From contig NZ_CP119677.1 in the NCBI RefSeq assembly GCF_029318685.1, positions 992,001 to 1,056,000 of the forward strand: DNA of 64,000 nt, read 5' to 3'. Source of the DNA: Ruminiclostridium papyrosolvens DSM 2782 (GTDB taxonomy: Bacteria; Bacillota; Clostridia; Acetivibrionales; DSM-1351). The position numbers were made by a program, and so were the translations under genes. This document shows positions 45,444-54,575 of this stretch, in pieces; position 1 is the stretch's first letter; every line of letters begins with the position of its first letter. The notes below the pieces were generated by a model that saw nothing but the letters and a program-made list of their open reading frames with translations, did not search any database and had not been told where the DNA came from.

Positions 45444-46013
45444 ATGAGTGCAGGAGGGATTCTTATAGTATGCAGTAAGCCTGAGTTAATTAAAGAAATC
45501 AGAGCCCTAATGCTGCAACAGGGATATTCGTCCGCAGAGTACTCGTTATCGGCAAGTGCTGCCAGACGTAAACTCGATTTTTTTGAACCTGAACTGATAT
45601 TGGTTAATTCACCTTTACAGGATGAACTTGGAATTGATTTCATTTTGGATATTGCTGATAATACTGATGCAGGAATTATAGTGTTGGCTAAGCATGAGCA
45701 TCTGGAGGATATGCAGTACAGACTTGAAAAAGTTGGAGCGTTAATACTGCCTAAGCCAATAAATAAAATGACTTTATTACAAACGGCCAGATTTGCTGCT
45801 CAATCCCGAAAGTCTTTAATGGGATTAAAAACTATAAACGAAGATCTTGAAAAAAAGATGAAGGATCGTAAGATTATAGAAAAAGCCAAATGGATTCTTG
45901 TTGAAAAGATGAATATGACTGAACCACAAGCACACAGATATATTCAGAAGAGAGCAATGGACACTAGAACATCACAGTTAAAGGTAGCTGAGGAAATTAT
46001 TCAGAGTTTTTAA
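45444..46013 (+). CDS. ANTAR-domain RNA-binding regulator with degenerate receiver (NitR-like)
   Basis: A 189-residue protein. The N-terminal 120 residues have a response-regulator fold pattern, but the acidic pair is replaced (IVCSKPEL) and the phospho-acceptor position is N55 in ILVNSPLQDELG; the Lys of LPKPI is kept. A coiled linker leads to an ANTAR domain (about residues 130-189, KIIEKAKWILVEKMNMTEPQAHRYIQKRAMDTRTSQLKVAEEII), which binds RNA hairpins and prevents termination. GGAGGTGAT precedes ATG 45444. It lies between glnA and the tandem antitermination leader of amt 2. Its likely targets are the hexaloop hairpins throughout this window. With no phosphorylation site, the signal is perhaps a protein partner such as glutamine synthetase or P-II (inferred). 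Confidence 0.9.
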   Translation: MSAGGILIVCSKPELIKEIRALMLQQGYSSAEYSLSASAARRKLDFFEPELILVNSPLQDELGIDFILDIADNTDAGIIVLAKHEHLEDMQYRLEKVGALILPKPINKMTLLQTARFAAQSRKSLMGLKTINEDLEKKMKDRKIIEKAKWILVEKMNMTEPQAHRYIQKRAMDTRTSQLKVAEEIIQSF

Positions 46014-46022
46014 AGAAATTGC

Positions 46023-46051
46023 TTGAATTTACGAATAACAAATGGTAACAT
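46023..46051 (+). promoter_or_regulatory. Promoter for the amt 2 leader
   Basis: TTGAAT (46023-46028), 17 bases, TAACAT (46046-46051). Transcription would begin near 46058, about 25 bases before the first hexaloop hairpin. Confidence 0.45.
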
Positions 46052-46082
46052 TACTGCATATTATTTAATTAAATATCAAAAA

Positions 46083-46147
46083 CAGCAATGAGGCTGCTTA
46101 TAAATCAAATTCTAAATATTGATTTATTAAGTAGCTTTCTGTATTTT
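46083..46147 (+). promoter_or_regulatory. ANTAR-type hairpin and overlapping terminator, module 1 of amt 2 leader
   Basis: The hairpin CAGC-AATGAG-GCTG (46083-46096) has A1 and G4 in its loop. A 16-pair stem with one bulge starts at its 3' arm: GCTGCTTATAAATCAA (46093-46108) with TTGATTTATTAAGTAGC (46119-46135), followed by TTTCTGTATTTT. The T-run is interrupted, so termination here may be weaker than in module 2. Confidence 0.65.
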
Positions 46148-46165
46148 AAAAGGGTTTTATAAGCA

Positions 46166-46220
46166 TTTATTCACAATGGCGTGTTAAAGAGGATAATTCT
46201 GTCTCTTTACATGCTTTTTT
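46166..46220 (+). promoter_or_regulatory. ANTAR-type hairpin and overlapping terminator, module 2 of amt 2 leader
   Basis: The hairpin CAC-AATGGC-GTG (46172-46183) is extended by TTTA/TAAA after a small internal loop; the loop has A1 and G4. The terminator GCGTGTTAAAGAG (46179-46191) pairs with CTCTTTACATGC (46203-46214) and is followed by six T. An open frame starting at 46181 runs through this terminator but is not the real gene start. Confidence 0.7.
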
Positions 46221-46270
46221 ATTTAAATCTTTTTGCATGTCAATTTTTTTTGAAATATGGGGGTAGAATT

Positions 46271-47524
46271 ATGGGAAATATTAACACTGGCGATACAGCC
46301 TTTATGTTGGTGTCAACTGCTTTAGTATTCTTTATGACACCGGGGTTAGCACTCTTTTACGGAGGAATGGTAAAAAGGAAAAATGTATTGAGCACCATTA
46401 TGGCATCTTTTTTTATTGCAGGTCTTGCATCGGTGCTTTGGGTGGCAGTGGGCTATTCGCTGTCATTTGGTAAGGATATCGGAGGAGTAATAGGAAATCT
46501 TGACTGGGCTTTTTTCAGTAATGTTTCAGGACAGCCAAATGCTGATTATGCAGGTACTATACCACATACTCTATTTGCTGCTTTTCAGATGATGTTTGCA
46601 ATTATAACACCCGCATTGATTACAGGTGCGTTAGTTGAAAGAATGAAATTTTCATCATTGGTTCTTTTTATAGGACTGTGGTCAATAATTATATATTACC
46701 CGATGGCTCATATGATGTGGGGTGTGGGAGGTTTACTTAAAAATCTTGGAGCTATAGATTTTGCCGGAGGTAACGTAGTTCACATAAGTTCAGGAGTATC
46801 AGGTTTGGTGGCAGCGATTATATTAGGTAAGAGAAAAGGTTATGGAATGACTTCGCATCAGCCTCATAATATACCTTTGGTGTTTATCGGTGCATCAGTA
46901 CTTTGGTTCGGATGGTTTGGGTTCAATGCAGGAAGTGCTTTAGGAAGCGGAGAACTTGCGGTTCATGCATTAATGACTACAAACACATCTGCTGCAATGG
47001 CACTTATTTCATGGATGTTTGTGGAAAAGATTACCAGAGGAAAGCCTACAATGTTGGGCGCAGCAACCGGAGCGGTAGTTGGGCTCGTGGCAATAACACC
47101 GGGAGCAGGATTTGTACCAATATGGGCATCTCTTATAATAGGAGCGATTGTAAGCCCTATCTGCTACTTTGCAATGAGTGTTCTTAAACCAAAATTCGGC
47201 TATGATGATGCACTTGATGCATTTGGTTGTCATGGTATCGGTGGTATTTGGGGTGGTATTGCAACAGGGCTGTTTGCCAAAACTTCTATAAATTCTGCAG
47301 CACAGTGGAATGGTCTGGTGTTTGGAGACACAAAGCTGTTTGTAGCTCAGATAATAAGTGTAGCAGTAACAATAGCTTTTTCAGTAGTTGGAACTGCGGT
47401 TATTATGTTTGTAGTTAAATTAATTATGAAGGAAATAAGAGTTGCTCCTAGAGAAGAATCTGAGGGACTTGATATAACACAGCATGGAGAATCTGCATAT
47501 CCTTCATTTACCGGAATGGATTAA
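46271..47524 (+). CDS. amt: Ammonium transporter Amt 2 (intact)
   Basis: A 417-residue transporter with 11 predicted spans and no cleaved signal. Features are TALVFFMTPGLALFYGGMVKRKNVLS near the N terminus, VHISSGVSGLVAAI, WFGWFGFNAGSALGSGE and DALDAFGCHGIGGIWGGIATG (pore His regions). The C terminus ends in the short tail that P-II proteins use. ATG 46271 follows the leader modules and is preferred over an upstream in-frame start lying in the terminator. It is paired with glnK2, 41 bases downstream. With the first amt frameshifted, this is probably the working ammonium channel. Confidence 0.93.
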   Translation: MGNINTGDTAFMLVSTALVFFMTPGLALFYGGMVKRKNVLSTIMASFFIAGLASVLWVAVGYSLSFGKDIGGVIGNLDWAFFSNVSGQPNADYAGTIPHTLFAAFQMMFAIITPALITGALVERMKFSSLVLFIGLWSIIIYYPMAHMMWGVGGLLKNLGAIDFAGGNVVHISSGVSGLVAAIILGKRKGYGMTSHQPHNIPLVFIGASVLWFGWFGFNAGSALGSGELAVHALMTTNTSAAMALISWMFVEKITRGKPTMLGAATGAVVGLVAITPGAGFVPIWASLIIGAIVSPICYFAMSVLKPKFGYDDALDAFGCHGIGGIWGGIATGLFAKTSINSAAQWNGLVFGDTKLFVAQIISVAVTIAFSVVGTAVIMFVVKLIMKEIRVAPREESEGLDITQHGESAYPSFTGMD

Positions 47525-47565
47525 TAAAAGAAAAAATAATTACCATGTAACAAGGAGGGTGTGGC

Positions 47566-47904
47566 ATGAAAAAAATTGAGGCAATTATCAGACCGTCAAA
47601 GCTTGAAGAACTAAAGGAAGCTCTTCTGGCAATTGATATAGACGGCATTACCATTACTCAGGTAATGGGTGCAGGAAAGCAAATGGGATGGAAAGAATTT
47701 TACAGAGGTACGGAAGTTTCTCTAAATGTTCTTCCGAAGGTAAAGCTTGAATTGGTGGCTGCAGATGATAAGGTTGAGCTGATTGCTGAAACTATAATTC
47801 AGTACTCCCAGACCGGAGAGGTGGGGGACGGTAAAATATTCATATTTGATCTTGCTGACTGTATTCGTATCAGAACAAGGGAAAGAGGAGACAAAGCACT
47901 GTAA
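47566..47904 (+). CDS. glnK: P-II nitrogen regulatory protein 2
   Basis: A 112-residue P-II protein, with KKIEAIIRPSKLEEL, the T-loop KQMGWKEFYRGTEV, and VGDGKIFIFDLADCIRIRTRE. As in the first copy, position 51 is Val and Tyr46 is kept, so enteric-type uridylylation at Tyr51 is not possible. AAGGAGGG precedes the ATG. It is cotranscribed with amt 2 and probably regulates that channel. Confidence 0.94.
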   Translation: MKKIEAIIRPSKLEELKEALLAIDIDGITITQVMGAGKQMGWKEFYRGTEVSLNVLPKVKLELVAADDKVELIAETIIQYSQTGEVGDGKIFIFDLADCIRIRTRERGDKAL

Positions 47905-47915
47905 ACCTACTTAAT

Positions 47916-47954
47916 AAAAAACCCGTTATCTTATTTTATGGATAACGGGTTTTT
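47916..47954. terminator. Bidirectional terminator after glnK2
   Basis: AAAAACCCGTTATC (47917-47930) pairs with GATAACGGGTTTTT (47941-47954). It ends both glnK2 and the convergent ureohydrolase gene. Confidence 0.9.
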
Positions 47955-47968
47955 AACATCTATAGTAA

Positions 47969-48832
47969 TTATAAATTCTGCATTGTAAGGATGACTTCTC
48001 TTAAAACCTTGCATGCAACAGCAGTAGAAGCACCGCTATGGTCATAGTGTGGTGACAGTTCTACTACATCGGCACCGATTATATTCAAGGAGGATACTGC
48101 TTGAAGTGCATTTATAAGTTGCAGGAATGTAACTCCTCCTGCTTCAGGAGTACCTGTTCCTGAAAAAATTGACGGATCGAGAACGTCCAAATCTATTGTA
48201 AGGTAAACAGGGGCAGCGCCAATTTGAGATACTGCAGCAGCAAGGGTATCAAAATTATGAAGACAGAGGTTGGTATGACCATCCTTGGCCCAATAGAATT
48301 CTTCTCTTGTTCCGCTTCTTATACCAAACTGATAAATGCGGTTATCTCCTAAAATATCCCATGCTCTTCTTATAACTGTTGAGTGTGATAAAGGTTCTCC
48401 AATATATTCTTCTCTCAAATCGGTGTGAGCATCAAAATGAATAATTCTGAGCTCAGGGTATAATTTTACTGCCTGCTCAATTGAAGGCAGTGATACAAGA
48501 TGTTCTCCGCCAATCATCAGAGGCTTTTTACCCTTTTCGAAAATTAATTTAGAAGTTTCGGATATCATTTTCAATGCTTTGGTTGGTGAACCAAAGGGCA
48601 AATCAAGATCACCGTAGTCGTGAATTTTATAATCGGAAATATCAGCGTCGAAGTAGGGACTGTAAGTTTCAAGGCCAAGAGAATCGGTTCTCATGGCAGC
48701 AGGGGCAAATCTTGTGCCGGGTCTAAAGGTAGTTGTACCGTCGTAGGGAGCCCCAAAGATTACAATGTCGGAGTCCTCAAAGCTACTTTCACATCCAAGA
48801 AAATTTGTTGGAAGGGTATTCTTATTTATCAT
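47969..48832 (-). CDS. speB: Agmatinase/arginase-family ureohydrolase
   Basis: A 287-residue manganese enzyme. The metal ligands are seen in IGGEHLVSLP (His), HFDAHTDLR (Asp-x-His-x-Asp) and TIDLDVLDPS (Asp-x-Asp). The form DAHTDLREEY with SHSTVIRRA is typical of bacterial agmatinases, which make putrescine and urea. It is not next to speE or a decarboxylase gene, so formiminoglutamase- or guanidino-type substrates are also possible. AAGGAG precedes the ATG. Confidence 0.85.
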   Translation of the reverse strand: MINKNTLPTNFLGCESSFEDSDIVIFGAPYDGTTTFRPGTRFAPAAMRTDSLGLETYSPYFDADISDYKIHDYGDLDLPFGSPTKALKMISETSKLIFEKGKKPLMIGGEHLVSLPSIEQAVKLYPELRIIHFDAHTDLREEYIGEPLSHSTVIRRAWDILGDNRIYQFGIRSGTREEFYWAKDGHTNLCLHNFDTLAAAVSQIGAAPVYLTIDLDVLDPSIFSGTGTPEAGGVTFLQLINALQAVSSLNIIGADVVELSPHYDHSGASTAVACKVLREVILTMQNL

Positions 48833-48929
48833 AAATCAAACTCCTTATTATTGATTTTAGTAATAACCGAATATAATTCTACCATGACTGGTTTGAATTA
48901 CAATACCTAAATAAATTATCAGAATGTCG

Positions 48930-48958
48930 GTATACTAGTCTATAATTTTTTAGTATAC
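48930..48958. promoter_or_regulatory. Inverted repeat overlapping a -10 sequence
   Basis: GTATACTA (48930-48937) and TAGTATAC (48951-48958) are perfect 8-base inverted arms. TATAAT (48941-48946) lies between them, upstream of the gene starting at 49033. This looks like a repressor operator over the promoter; the regulator is unknown. Confidence 0.4.
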
Positions 48959-49032
48959 TATTACGTGGATAAAGTATGCAGTTTATGTAAAAAGGTTATT
49001 ATAGTACAGATATATGATGGGAGGAAAAACAA

Positions 49033-49692
49033 ATGTTTGTACCGGAAATTGAGGGAAACTTGAGAAAGCACATGGTGAAGATACCTGACGTAATTAATCA
49101 GGCCAGTGGAATAAATATTTTCGGGAAGAATATAAAGTCCCTGCTTTTTTCTACTGATGTTGCTATAATAAAGAATTGCAATGCTCATGCAGCTATTGCA
49201 GTTTATCCTTTTACACCACAGCCGGTAATAACTCATGCCATAATAACTGCATCAGATATTCCTGTGTTTTGTGGAGTAGGTGGAGGCACTACAACCGGCA
49301 AAAGAGTTATAAATATTGCAATGGATGCTGAATTTCAGGGGGCTATAGGAGTTGTTGTCAATGCTCCCACACCAAATGAAATTATAAGACAGTTGAGTAT
49401 GAAAATAGATATACCTATTGTGATTACGGTGGCTTCGGACAAAACAGATATTCAAAGCAGACTGAATGCAGGGGCATCTATACTAAATGTATCCTGTGCA
49501 GGGAAAACACCGGCTGTTGTAAAGGAAATCCGCAGCAGATTCCCGGAGGTTCCAATAATTGCAACGGGAGGGCCGACTGTAGAGAGTATCAGGGCGACAA
49601 TAGAAGCAGGAGCAAACACTGTTACTTACACACCACCTACAAGTGCAGAGCTGTTTAAGAATCTTATGAATAAATACAGAGAAGAGTTGTAG
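49033..49692 (+). CDS. Conserved TIM-barrel-like protein of unknown function
   Basis: A 219-residue protein whose alternating strand/helix pattern (AIGVVVNAPTPNEI, PIVITVASDKTD, ASILNVSCAGKTPAVV, PIIATGGPTVESIRATIEAGANTVTY) is that of phosphate-binding alpha/beta barrels. The final GGPT ... GANTVTY resembles a phosphate-binding end. Similar clostridial proteins are usually labelled only as hydrolase-like. I see no safe catalytic motif. GGGAGG precedes the ATG. It is probably in an operon with the methyltransferase that follows after 57 bases. Confidence 0.7.
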   Translation: MFVPEIEGNLRKHMVKIPDVINQASGINIFGKNIKSLLFSTDVAIIKNCNAHAAIAVYPFTPQPVITHAIITASDIPVFCGVGGGTTTGKRVINIAMDAEFQGAIGVVVNAPTPNEIIRQLSMKIDIPIVITVASDKTDIQSRLNAGASILNVSCAGKTPAVVKEIRSRFPEVPIIATGGPTVESIRATIEAGANTVTYTPPTSAELFKNLMNKYREEL

Positions 49693-49749
49693 GTATAAAT
49701 TAAAATAATGTATATATTAATGAAGGAAAAAATAAGCGGAGGAAAATAA

Positions 49750-50613
49750 ATGTTACTGGCAGACGAATGGAAGGAATATGAACTAATAGAGACAGGAGAC
49801 GGTGAAAAGCTTGAACGGTGGGGGAATGTCATACTTAGAAGACCTGATCCACAGATAATCTGGCCTATAAAGGATAAAAAGATGTGGGACAAGGCTGATG
49901 CACATTACCATAGGAGCCAAAGCGGCGGAGGACAGTGGGAATTTAAGAAAAAGGTACCAAAACGTTGGACAGTAGCCTTTAATGACTTAAAGTTTTATAT
50001 AGAACCAACAGGCTTCAAGCATACAGGTCTGTTTCCTGAACAGTCTGTTAACTGGAAGTGGATGATAAATAGTATTCAGAAGGCAAACAGACCTATCAAG
50101 GTTCTTAATCTTTTTGCCTATACAGGCGGTGCCACGGTTGCAACAGCCTATGCAGGAGCAGAGGTCTGCCACGTAGATGCAGCAAAGGGAATGGTAAGTT
50201 GGGCAAAGGAAAACCTTGCACTATCAGGCTTGGCAGACAGACCCGTGAGATTTATAACTGACGATTGTATGAAATTTGTACAACGTGAAATAAGAAGAGG
50301 CAAAAAATATGATGGAATAATAATGGACCCGCCTTCTTATGGAAGAGGCCCGGGAGGAGAGATTTGGAAGATAGAGGACTCACTGTACGGCTTTGTAGAG
50401 CAGTGTATGGGCCTTTTATCTGATAAGCCGTTGTTTTTCCTGATAAACTCATACACTACAGGTTTTTCACCCACAGTACTCAGCAATATTTTAAAGCAGA
50501 CAATCGGAAAACGATTTAAAGGGACACACAGTGGTGGAGAGGTTGGAATACCTGTAAGCAACTCAGGACTGGTGCTTCCATGTGGCATATATGGAAGGTG
50601 GGAGAACAGATGA
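49750..50613 (+). CDS. SAM-dependent RNA methyltransferase, RlmI/RlmL-C-like
   Basis: A 287-residue class I methyltransferase with VLNLFAYTGGATVATAYAGA (SAM motif I), CHVDAAKGMVSWAKEN (motif II) and IIMDPPSYGRGPGGE (DPPSY, motif IV), as in COG1092 23S rRNA cytosine methyltransferases. It lacks the N-terminal PUA domain of RlmI. GGAGGAAAA precedes the ATG. Its stop overlaps the start of the pseudouridine synthase gene (ATGA), giving a pair of RNA-modifying enzymes. Confidence 0.85.
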   Translation: MLLADEWKEYELIETGDGEKLERWGNVILRRPDPQIIWPIKDKKMWDKADAHYHRSQSGGGQWEFKKKVPKRWTVAFNDLKFYIEPTGFKHTGLFPEQSVNWKWMINSIQKANRPIKVLNLFAYTGGATVATAYAGAEVCHVDAAKGMVSWAKENLALSGLADRPVRFITDDCMKFVQREIRRGKKYDGIIMDPPSYGRGPGGEIWKIEDSLYGFVEQCMGLLSDKPLFFLINSYTTGFSPTVLSNILKQTIGKRFKGTHSGGEVGIPVSNSGLVLPCGIYGRWENR

Positions 50614-51281
50614 TTCCCAATATAATATATGAGGACAATCATCTTCTGGTAGTAGAAAAGCCCGTAAATATACCTGTTCAGGCTGATAATACAAAGGATA
50701 CAGATATGCTTACTCTTTTGAAGAAATATCTCAAGGAAAAATACAATAAGCCCGGAGAGGTATATCTTGGCCTTGTACATAGATTAGACAGGCCTGTAGG
50801 GGGTGTAATGGTATTTGCAAAAACATCAAAAGCTGCGTCAAGGCTGTCTGAACAGGTCAGAACAAGAACCTTCAAAAAAGTTTATTTGGCAGTAATCAGA
50901 GGTGTTCCAAAGGAACAAAAAACTAAACTAAGGAACTTTCTGGTCAAAGACAGCTCGGAAAATATGGTTTATGTTGTTAAGGAAGGTACAAAGGACGCCA
51001 AGGAAGCAGTACTGGAATATGAAGTACTAAAGTCGGATGGTTTACTAAGTATGATAAAGGTAAAACTTCATACGGGAAGGCCTCACCAGATAAGGGTTCA
51101 GCTTTCCCATTCAGGATATCCTCTGTATGGGGACCAACGGTATGGGATTACTGTAAATAAGCCCGGACAACAGATAGCACTTTGGGCGTCTTCATTAACC
51201 TTGGAGCATCCCACCAAAAAAGAAGAAATGATATTTAACTGTGAAACACCTGATACTGAACCGTGGATTCGGTTTAGATAA
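50610..51281 (+). CDS. RluA-family pseudouridine synthase
   Basis: A 223-residue enzyme. The catalytic Asp is in LVHRLDRPVGGVMVFAKT, and GRPHQIRVQLSHSGYPLYGD is the second family motif. There is no S4 domain, so it resembles RluC/D-like short forms or the clostridial YlyB group. The ATG at 50610 overlaps the methyltransferase stop (ATGA), with GGTGGGAG upstream. The target RNA site cannot be told. Confidence 0.88.
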   Translation: MIPNIIYEDNHLLVVEKPVNIPVQADNTKDTDMLTLLKKYLKEKYNKPGEVYLGLVHRLDRPVGGVMVFAKTSKAASRLSEQVRTRTFKKVYLAVIRGVPKEQKTKLRNFLVKDSSENMVYVVKEGTKDAKEAVLEYEVLKSDGLLSMIKVKLHTGRPHQIRVQLSHSGYPLYGDQRYGITVNKPGQQIALWASSLTLEHPTKKEEMIFNCETPDTEPWIRFR

Positions 51282-51300
51282 AAAATATTTTTAAACAGTA

Positions 51301-51337
51301 AAAAACCATGGCATATAATATATATGCCATGGTTTTT
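51301..51337. terminator. Bidirectional terminator between RluA-family gene and gdhA
   Basis: AAAAACCATGGCATATA pairs with TATATGCCATGGTTTTT, closing both convergent genes. Confidence 0.9.
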
Positions 51338-51359
51338 CCATTTTATATGAGGGTTAGGG

Positions 51360-52712
<1,353 letters not shown>

Positions 52713-52857
52713 CTATGTATTAAATTATTAAGTATTATTTGGTGACAGGAGATATTTAGTCATGGTAATTTGAAACAGAAGTTACAAAAAATACCTTCAA
52801 TAAGCTAACATACGCGCCCGGAACTTAATGCAAAAGAAAGACATGTAAGTTAAACTG

Positions 52858-52930
52858 CATACTCCATTGTACACCAATTATTAACTTTTTTCGCCTCTCA
52901 TATTATATCATCAGCCTTTTTATTATGCAA
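52858..52930 (-). promoter_or_regulatory. gdhA promoter and candidate hexaloop hairpin
   Basis: On the minus strand TTGCAT, 17 bases, TATAAT (52907-52902) form a promoter. About 22 bases into the RNA is TGTAC-AATGGA-GTATG (52873-52858), a five-pair stem with two G-T pairs and a loop with A1 and G4. No overlapping T-tailed terminator was recognised, so membership in the ANTAR set is uncertain. Confidence 0.35.
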
Positions 52931-53275
52931 GAGCAAAAAGTAAAAATTGCAATTTATATTATGAAAATAAAATGAGCAAAAAAATAATAAGCTCGAAACT
53001 ACTGGAATGCAAGGCTTTGAAGGTAAAATTTGAATTTTAGAAAATCTTGAAGTGATAAAGAAATAAACGCATAATTGCAAGCAGTCTAAAAATCAATGTC
53101 ATTTATTTTGCATATAATTTTACATATAAGGTATGCTTTTTTATATACCTTATAATAGAGCATTTCAGAGGGCACCATGTGGTAAATAATGTTGTTAATA
53201 ATCCTCCATAAGGTTATAATAATATTACTTATTTTTGTAATAAAATCTCAAGAAATTTTGGTGAAAGGTAAAAAA
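52931..53275. other. AT-rich intergenic region between gdhA and THUMP methyltransferase
   Basis: This stretch is very AT-rich and holds no convincing gene. A possible GGTATGC ... ACCT-type inverted repeat (GGTATGCTTTTTTATATACC, 53131-53150) is the only structure noticed; it may be a small terminator-like hairpin. Confidence 0.3.
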
Positions 53276-54439
53276 ATGAGCAAATTACAACTTATTGCTA
53301 CATCTGCATTTGGAATAGAAGCTATAACTGCAAGGGAACTAAAAAAACTCGGATATTTTGAACAAAAAGTAGAGAATGGAAAGGTTACTTTCTCTGGTGA
53401 TGAATCGGCAATCTGCAGAACAAACTTATGGATGAGGACTGCGGATCGTATTTTACTTAAAATGGGTGAGTTTAAAGCCTTGAGCTTCGAAGAATTGTTC
53501 GAGCAAACCAAAGCTTTACCGTGGGATGAAATAATTCCTATGGATGCTGAGTTTCCCGTTGAAGGAAAGTCAATAGATTCAAAACTTTTCAGTGTCCCTG
53601 ATTGTCAGGCTATAGTAAAAAAAGCAGTTGTTGAAAAGCTCAAGCAAAAATACAAATGTGAATGGTTCGAAGAAAACGGACCAAGATATAGAATAGAAGT
53701 AGCATTACTTAAAGACATAGTTACCCTTACAATAGATACAAGCGGAGCAGGACTTCATAAGAGAGGCTATAGAAAGCTGGTGGGAGGAGCTCCGCTGAAA
53801 GAGACCCTTGCTTGTGCCATGATTCTGGTAAGCCATTGGAAAAAGGACAGGATACTGCTGGATCCTTTTTGCGGAAGTGGGACTATACCCATAGAAGCTG
53901 CTATGATAGGAAGGAACATTGCACCGGGTTTGGGGCGTGAGTTTGATGCTGAAAAGTGGCCGTTAGTTCCGCAAAAACTGTGGGATGATGCCAGAGACGA
54001 GGCGTATGATATGATGGTTGAGGATCAGGAACTCAGAATCCACGGTTCCGACATAGATGAGGACGCCATGAGCATTGCCAGATATCATGCAAAAAAAGCC
54101 GGTGTTGAGGATGCCATACATCTTCAGAGGCTTCCCATGTCCGACATAAGCTCCAGATACAAATACGGGATTATTATATGTAATCCTCCTTATGGTGAGA
54201 GGCTTGGAGAAAAGGAAGCTGTAGAAAATCTCTACAGAGAAATGGGTACAGTATTTAAAAAGCTGGATTCATGGTCTTATTATGTCATTACTTCAAACAT
54301 GGAATTTGAAAAACTGTTTGGCAAAAGGGCTGATAAAAAACGCAAATTATATAATGGAAGACTTCTTTGCAATTATTATCAGTTTTTTGGGCCGCCTCCG
54401 CCGAAACAAACAATAAATATACAAAATACACAGCAATAA
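53276..54439 (+). CDS. THUMP-domain RNA methyltransferase (RlmL N-terminal / YpsC type)
   Basis: A 387-residue protein. The N-terminal THUMP domain (LIATSAFGIEAITARELKKLGY onward) is followed by a UPF0020 methyltransferase domain with LLDPFCGSGTIPIEAAMIGR (SAM motif) and IICNPPYGERLG (NPPY motif), as in enzymes that make N2-methylguanosine in 23S rRNA. The start at ATG 53276 follows GTGAAAGG; the longer frame from 53189 adds a hydrophobic stretch without a ribosome site. It stands alone. Confidence 0.88.
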   Translation: MSKLQLIATSAFGIEAITARELKKLGYFEQKVENGKVTFSGDESAICRTNLWMRTADRILLKMGEFKALSFEELFEQTKALPWDEIIPMDAEFPVEGKSIDSKLFSVPDCQAIVKKAVVEKLKQKYKCEWFEENGPRYRIEVALLKDIVTLTIDTSGAGLHKRGYRKLVGGAPLKETLACAMILVSHWKKDRILLDPFCGSGTIPIEAAMIGRNIAPGLGREFDAEKWPLVPQKLWDDARDEAYDMMVEDQELRIHGSDIDEDAMSIARYHAKKAGVEDAIHLQRLPMSDISSRYKYGIIICNPPYGERLGEKEAVENLYREMGTVFKKLDSWSYYVITSNMEFEKLFGKRADKKRKLYNGRLLCNYYQFFGPPPPKQTINIQNTQQ

Positions 54440-54460
54440 TTTATTTATTTTAATAAAAAT

Positions 54461-54504
54461 AGGCTAAGCATCGGTTGACGAGACTTAGCCTAATTAGATA
54501 ACAT
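54461..54504 (+). promoter_or_regulatory. Candidate aro operon promoter overlapped by an inverted repeat
   Basis: TTGACG (54475-54480) and TAACAT (54499-54504) give an 18-base spacer. AGGCTAAG (54461-54468) and CTTAGCCT (54484-54491) form an inverted repeat whose right arm lies in that spacer. It could be an operator or a leftover terminator of the preceding gene, although no T-run follows on the plus strand. Confidence 0.4.
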
Positions 54505-54575
54505 AGTAAAGTAGGAACAATGTAGCACGGTAAACTCGTAAATAAAAAAATATGGTAATATGGTAGGTGAATTTT

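Noticed and set aside
46181-46270. N-terminal extension of Amt 2 (frame open from 46181)
   Set aside because: It runs through a T-tailed terminator and has no ribosome site; ATG 46271 matches the usual Amt N terminus.
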